In this document: in pieces, positions 60,255 to 64,000 of the stretch
Position numbering within the stretch: position 1 is the stretch's first letter
Layout: each line of letters opens with the position of its first letter
DNA from: Artemisia argyi
Lineage: Eukaryota > Streptophyta > Magnoliopsida > Asterales > Asteraceae
NCBI GenBank assembly: GCA_030686995.1
Contig: CM060687.1
Location: 167,696,090-167,760,089, forward strand
Direction of reading: 5' to 3'
DNA length: 64,000 bases
Notes under the pieces: model-generated
What the model saw: only the letters and a program-made list of their open reading frames with translations
Database searches by the model: none
Told to the model about the DNA's origin: nothing
Translations under genes and position numbers: made by a program

Positions 60255-61700
60255 AAATTGGAGAATAAACAATAGTTGATTGAATCATTTATGACGTCAT
60301 ATATATTTGCAATCGTTTTTGTTTGTTACTGTGTACCAGTGTAACTAGTTTTCATTTTGGGGTTTGCTAAGGTTTTTTTGTTTGGATTTTGTTTACGTTT
60401 AAATTTTAACCAATCAATATGCTTTAAAAACTCAAGATAACATTATCACTTTTTTTAAATTGTGTGCAATCTTGAAATGAAAATTTGGTTTTGAGGTGTT
60501 TTGAATTAAATAACTCATTATCACCGGTCATTTAGATGAAAAACTAAAATTAAGCGTCTAAATCCACTCACTACCAAAAAAAAAAAAATATATGTCATTT
60601 TACTACTCTAATTTATACACTTTTAAAAAGTGTATAAAATATGTTGAGTTTATTAACATTTATAAATGTAAAAATTGGTTACATAAATAAGTGTCAACGA
60701 ATTTTGAAAAACAAAAAAGTTTCCACTTACAAGTGTGAACTATAATTAGAACACCTAATTCCTTCACACTTTGCTCTTGTGTGGATAATTTGGGTGTTAT
60801 AAATGTAGTACACATTTGTAAGTGCAGACAAATTCTAGATTTCTCCACACTTAAGTATGGACTTTTTTTTATACACATATATGTGTAGAAACTTTTTTGT
60901 TTTTCAAAATTTATCGGCACTTATATGTAATATTTTTACACATTAATAAATGTTAATAAACTCAAAATATTCTACACACTTTGTAGTGATACTAGTGTGC
61001 AACTCTTGTGCTTAAAAAGTATTACTAACCTCTTTAGCCTCGATGCCACAATCAATTTTCGTAATGCACCGCTGATTTCTGCATTTCATATAAAACATTT
61101 TCTAAGAATTCTTTATGGAAAATCAAGAAGCACATAATAAGTTTGTACAGCTTTACCATGTGAAACAGAGCATTTTACCTTGAGAGAGTTGCATTTTTGT
61201 CTAGTAAATGTCTATATGAAATCATTTCTATCCGTCTATGTAACTAAAGGCATAAATATTTTGGAATATTCAATATAAGTTGTGCCAAAATCAATCTAAG
61301 AAGAATCAACAACGAGTCGTAAGTTTTAAACAAGATACCCCTGATTTGCATATTTGTCATACCATATCGAACACTAACCTGCATGTATGGTATTTCAGAA
61401 ATATCAAGACAACATCTCACAGTATATGCCGAAAACTTGGGAGTTAAATTCATTGCATACTTGGAGATTAAAGACGCCCTTGCACATAGAACAACAGTTT
61501 AGGACATTCGACTTCTATACTAGATTGAAAGCATGTTTCATAATGAACATTTGTGCAGTAGAAACGCCTTTGCACATAGAACAGGTATAATTCATTGCAC
61601 ACTTTTACAACGCAAATGTGCTACTCCAAGTTATGAAAGACAAAACGTACACTTCCTATCACCGAAAAGACCAGATTAAGCATAAATGTCATATTCACTA
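60255..61700. other. Spacer with CACTA MITE
   Basis: No gene. 60569-60988 is a MITE (listed). 61430-61700 carries repeated CCTTTGCACATAGAACA phrases (61485, 61570) and the block shared with 54218-54330. Confidence 0.5.
60569..60988. mobile_element. CACTA-type MITE, 420 bp
   Basis: Ends CACTACCAAAA and TTTGTAGTG; inner inverted copies of TTGAGTTTATTAACATTTAT lie about 70 bp from the left and 25 bp from the right end. Further inverted words (GTTTTTCAAAAT, CACTTAAG/CTTACAAGTG) fill it. A 3-bp duplication is not clear. Confidence 0.65.
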
Positions 61701-61704
61701 ATAA

Positions 61705-63325
61705 TAGGAAAAATTGTCCATAAATGCATATAACTTTTTGCTTTTGTATATCATGAACTTTTTTTTTTCCCTATTGTAACTACAAACTTTCTTAATCTTC
61801 CTATTGTATACACGAACTTTCTTAATCTTCCTATTGTATACATGAATCTGACGTGACATGGAGTTAATTACATAAATTTACATGAATCGTCCCTGTGGCT
61901 CAAAACAATTACACCATTCGTCCTTTAAACAATTACATAAAAGGTCCATGTAGCTCAAGAGTTAAAATATTTGCATCGTTAGTCTTCATTGAGTTAAAAT
62001 ATTTGCATCGTTAGTCCTCATTGACTATTGAGTTAAAATATTTGCATCGTTAGTCCTCATTGAGTTAAAATATTTGCATCGTTAGTCCTCGCTGCCACCC
62101 ACCGGCACCACCGCCGCCATCCACCACCACCACCGCCACCTACCAACACCCACCGCCACCACCCACCATCTCCACCCACCACCGCCACCACCACCCACCG
62201 CCACATAACAACACCCACCGCCACCACCACCCATCGCCACCACCAACACCACCATCACCACCGCATCCACCAACCACCACCCACCACCACCACCCACCGC
62301 CACCACCACCAAAACCCACCACCGCCACCACTACCCACCGCCACACACCACTACCCACCGCCACCACTACCCATCACCACCCACCATCACCACCACCACC
62401 CACCGCCACCACCACCAAAACACACCACCACCACCACTACCCACCACCACCCACCTTCAGCACCACCACCCACCGCCACCACCACCAAAACCCGCCACCA
62501 CTACCCATCGCCACCGCCACCACCACCACCACCAAAACCCACCACCGCCACCACTACCCACCGCCACCCACCGCCACCACCACGTGTATAAAATCATGTA
62601 TAAAAACTTGGCGATGGGTGGTGGTGGCAGTGGTAGGTGGTGGTGGTGGCGGTGGTGGTGGTGATGGGTGGTGGTGGCGGTGGTGGGTGGTGGTCGCGGT
62701 GGGTGTTGGTAGGTGGCGATGGGTGGTGGTGGTGGGTAGAGGTGGTGGGCGGTGGTGGCGGTGGCGGTGGGTGGTGGTGGCGGCGGTGGTGGTGGCGGTG
62801 GTGGTGGTGGGTGTTGGTAGGTGGCGGTAGGTGGTGGTGGTGGTGGGTGGAGGTGGTGGGCGGTGGTGGTGGTGGCGGTGGGTGGTGGTGGCGGTGGTGG
62901 GTGGTGGTGGCGGTGGGTGTTGGTAGGTGGCGATGGGTGGTGGTGGGTGGAGGTGGTGGGCAGTGGTGGTGGTGGCGGTGGGTGTTGATAGGTGGCGGTG
63001 GGTGGTGGTGGTGGTGGTGGCGGTGGGTGGCGGTGGTGTATGTTGGTGGTGGTGGGTGATGCAAATATTTTAACTCTTGAGCTACAAGGACCTTTTATGT
63101 AATTGTTTATAGGACGAATGGTGTAGTTGTTTTGAGCCACAGGAACGATTCATGTAAATTTATGTAATTAACTCCATGTCACGTCAGATTCATGTATATA
63201 ATAGGAAAATTAAAAAAGTTCGTGTATACAATAGGAAGATTAAGAAAGTTTGTAGTTACAATAGGAAAAAAAATTCATGGTACACAAAAGCAAAAAATGG
63301 CAAGTTAGATGCATTTCTGGACAAT
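61705..63325. mobile_element. 1.6-kb foldback element with GGT/ACC core
   Basis: Left arm 61705-62090 and right arm 63060-63325 are inverted copies (AAAATTGTCCA..., TTACATGAATCGT, GTCACGTCAG, TTAAAATATTTGCAT). The core is (CCACCACCGCCA)n at 62085-62585 then (GGTGGTGGCGG)n at 62615-63058, also inverted, around a short AT spacer. Flanks CTAATAATA and CTAAATAATAAT are close to a 9-10 bp duplication, as Mutator-like elements make. All long open frames inside are repeat shadows. Confidence 0.8.
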
Positions 63326-64000
63326 TTTCCCTAAATAATAATCTTTTAGCTAATAAAATAAAACCCCTAGTGGGGACTTTTTCATTTCAAAAAAATCAAA
63401 TCATACTTTATATGGTAATAATTTTTTTAATTTGATTTTTAAAAAAGCTTTTTAATTATAAAAAAGCCTAAAATATTTCTATATTTAGCCAAAATTTATA
63501 AAAAAAAAAATCATTTTTTGTTGATGCTAAATAAAAAGCTTAGAAAAACACATGTACCTTATATGTCAACTTTAATAATTTTGGGTGAAATTGTAAACTT
63601 TTAATAAAATCGCACGCTAAACATCGATACACATCCATTCTCTTATTCCTTCCTGAAGAATACACGAGTGAGTCAATAGACCCCATCCCTATTCGTTCCA
63701 TCAAACGAACAAAAAATAAAACGCCCTATAATAGATCATATCAGCAATCTGCTATATACGAGAATTAAAGGTATGTTTATGAACATTATTCATCAACAAT
63801 ATATTATTTGTAATTATATTTGAATGATACATTATTTTTCTTTGATTTTGGTCGGATTTATGATCTATCTAAGGTTAGTTAATACTGGGTTTATGTTACA
63901 TTGTTAATTTATGCGTATTGTCAAAGGGGTTATGTTAGATTGCTAATTTGTTATGTGTAAAGTTAAAACAAAATCTTATTCATCAAAGTATCAAACCCTA
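63326..64000. other. Unassigned AT-rich end of window
   Basis: No gene or element recognised. Confidence 0.4.

Noticed and set aside
62082..63140. Gly/Trp- and Pro/His-rich open frames
   Set aside because: Products of the GGT/CCA minisatellite in the foldback element.
1..64000. tRNA, rRNA or snRNA genes
   Set aside because: None recognised on either strand; without a covariance search short RNA genes could be missed.

Overview
The window is nuclear DNA of a flowering plant. Genes are intron-rich with GT..AG junctions and AT-rich introns, and plant-only families are present (DC1 Cys/His-rich protein, NIP aquaporin, glycine-rich cell-wall protein, SDH8, B3 domain). Small genes sit among dense, nested transposons. 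Several repeat families look like those of Asteraceae; that placement is inference.

Layout. 1-789 is the 3' end of a Copia retrotransposon whose LTR resumes at 19509. Between them, at 790-19508, lies an 18.7-kb Helitron with both ends readable: 5' TC.. and 3' hairpin plus CTAG, inserted between A and T. It carries seven genes, and in all seven the exon phases I derived give an open frame: the Rep/helicase transposase, an RPA70-like protein, a B3-domain protein on the opposite strand, and four unrecognised small proteins. 19.6-20.75 kb is a foldback built of degenerate 10-bp repeats that switch strand in the middle. 21.1-22.5 kb is a Harbinger-type fragment with a broken Myb-like ORF. 23.1-26.4 kb is a decayed Copia element split by a 1.4-kb solo LTR and followed by a small CACTA-type element. 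26.4-31 kb is a relic segmental duplication filled with LTR, hAT-like and SINE insertions.

Host genes. These are a divergent truncated HSP70 (31.2-33.5 kb, -), three tandem copies of a two-domain Cys-rich protein (34.3, 38.1 and 45.6 kb, -), a glycine-rich secreted protein (40.5 kb, +), SDH8 (43.2 kb, +) with a 5'-truncated copy at 50-51 kb, a seipin fragment (46.4 kb, +), a NIP aquaporin (47.1-48.8 kb, -), a universal-stress-protein-like gene (51.6-52.8 kb, -), and a multi-DC1 gene (57.4-59.2 kb, +) whose last module was cut off by an insertion and survives at 60.1 kb. 61.7-63.3 kb is a second foldback element with a GGT/ACC trinucleotide core.

How the parts work together. The only multi-gene system is the Helitron: HUH nuclease/helicase, single-strand-binding RPA-like protein, a DNA-binding B3 protein divergent from the transposase gene, and four small acidic or zinc-ligand-rich proteins. 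Intact phases in all seven genes plus intact ends suggest a young, possibly autonomous element. Elsewhere the window records local duplication (Cys-rich genes and their promoters, SDH8, HSP70 flank) and element nesting. All coordinates were read by eye; exon edges may be off by a base or two.
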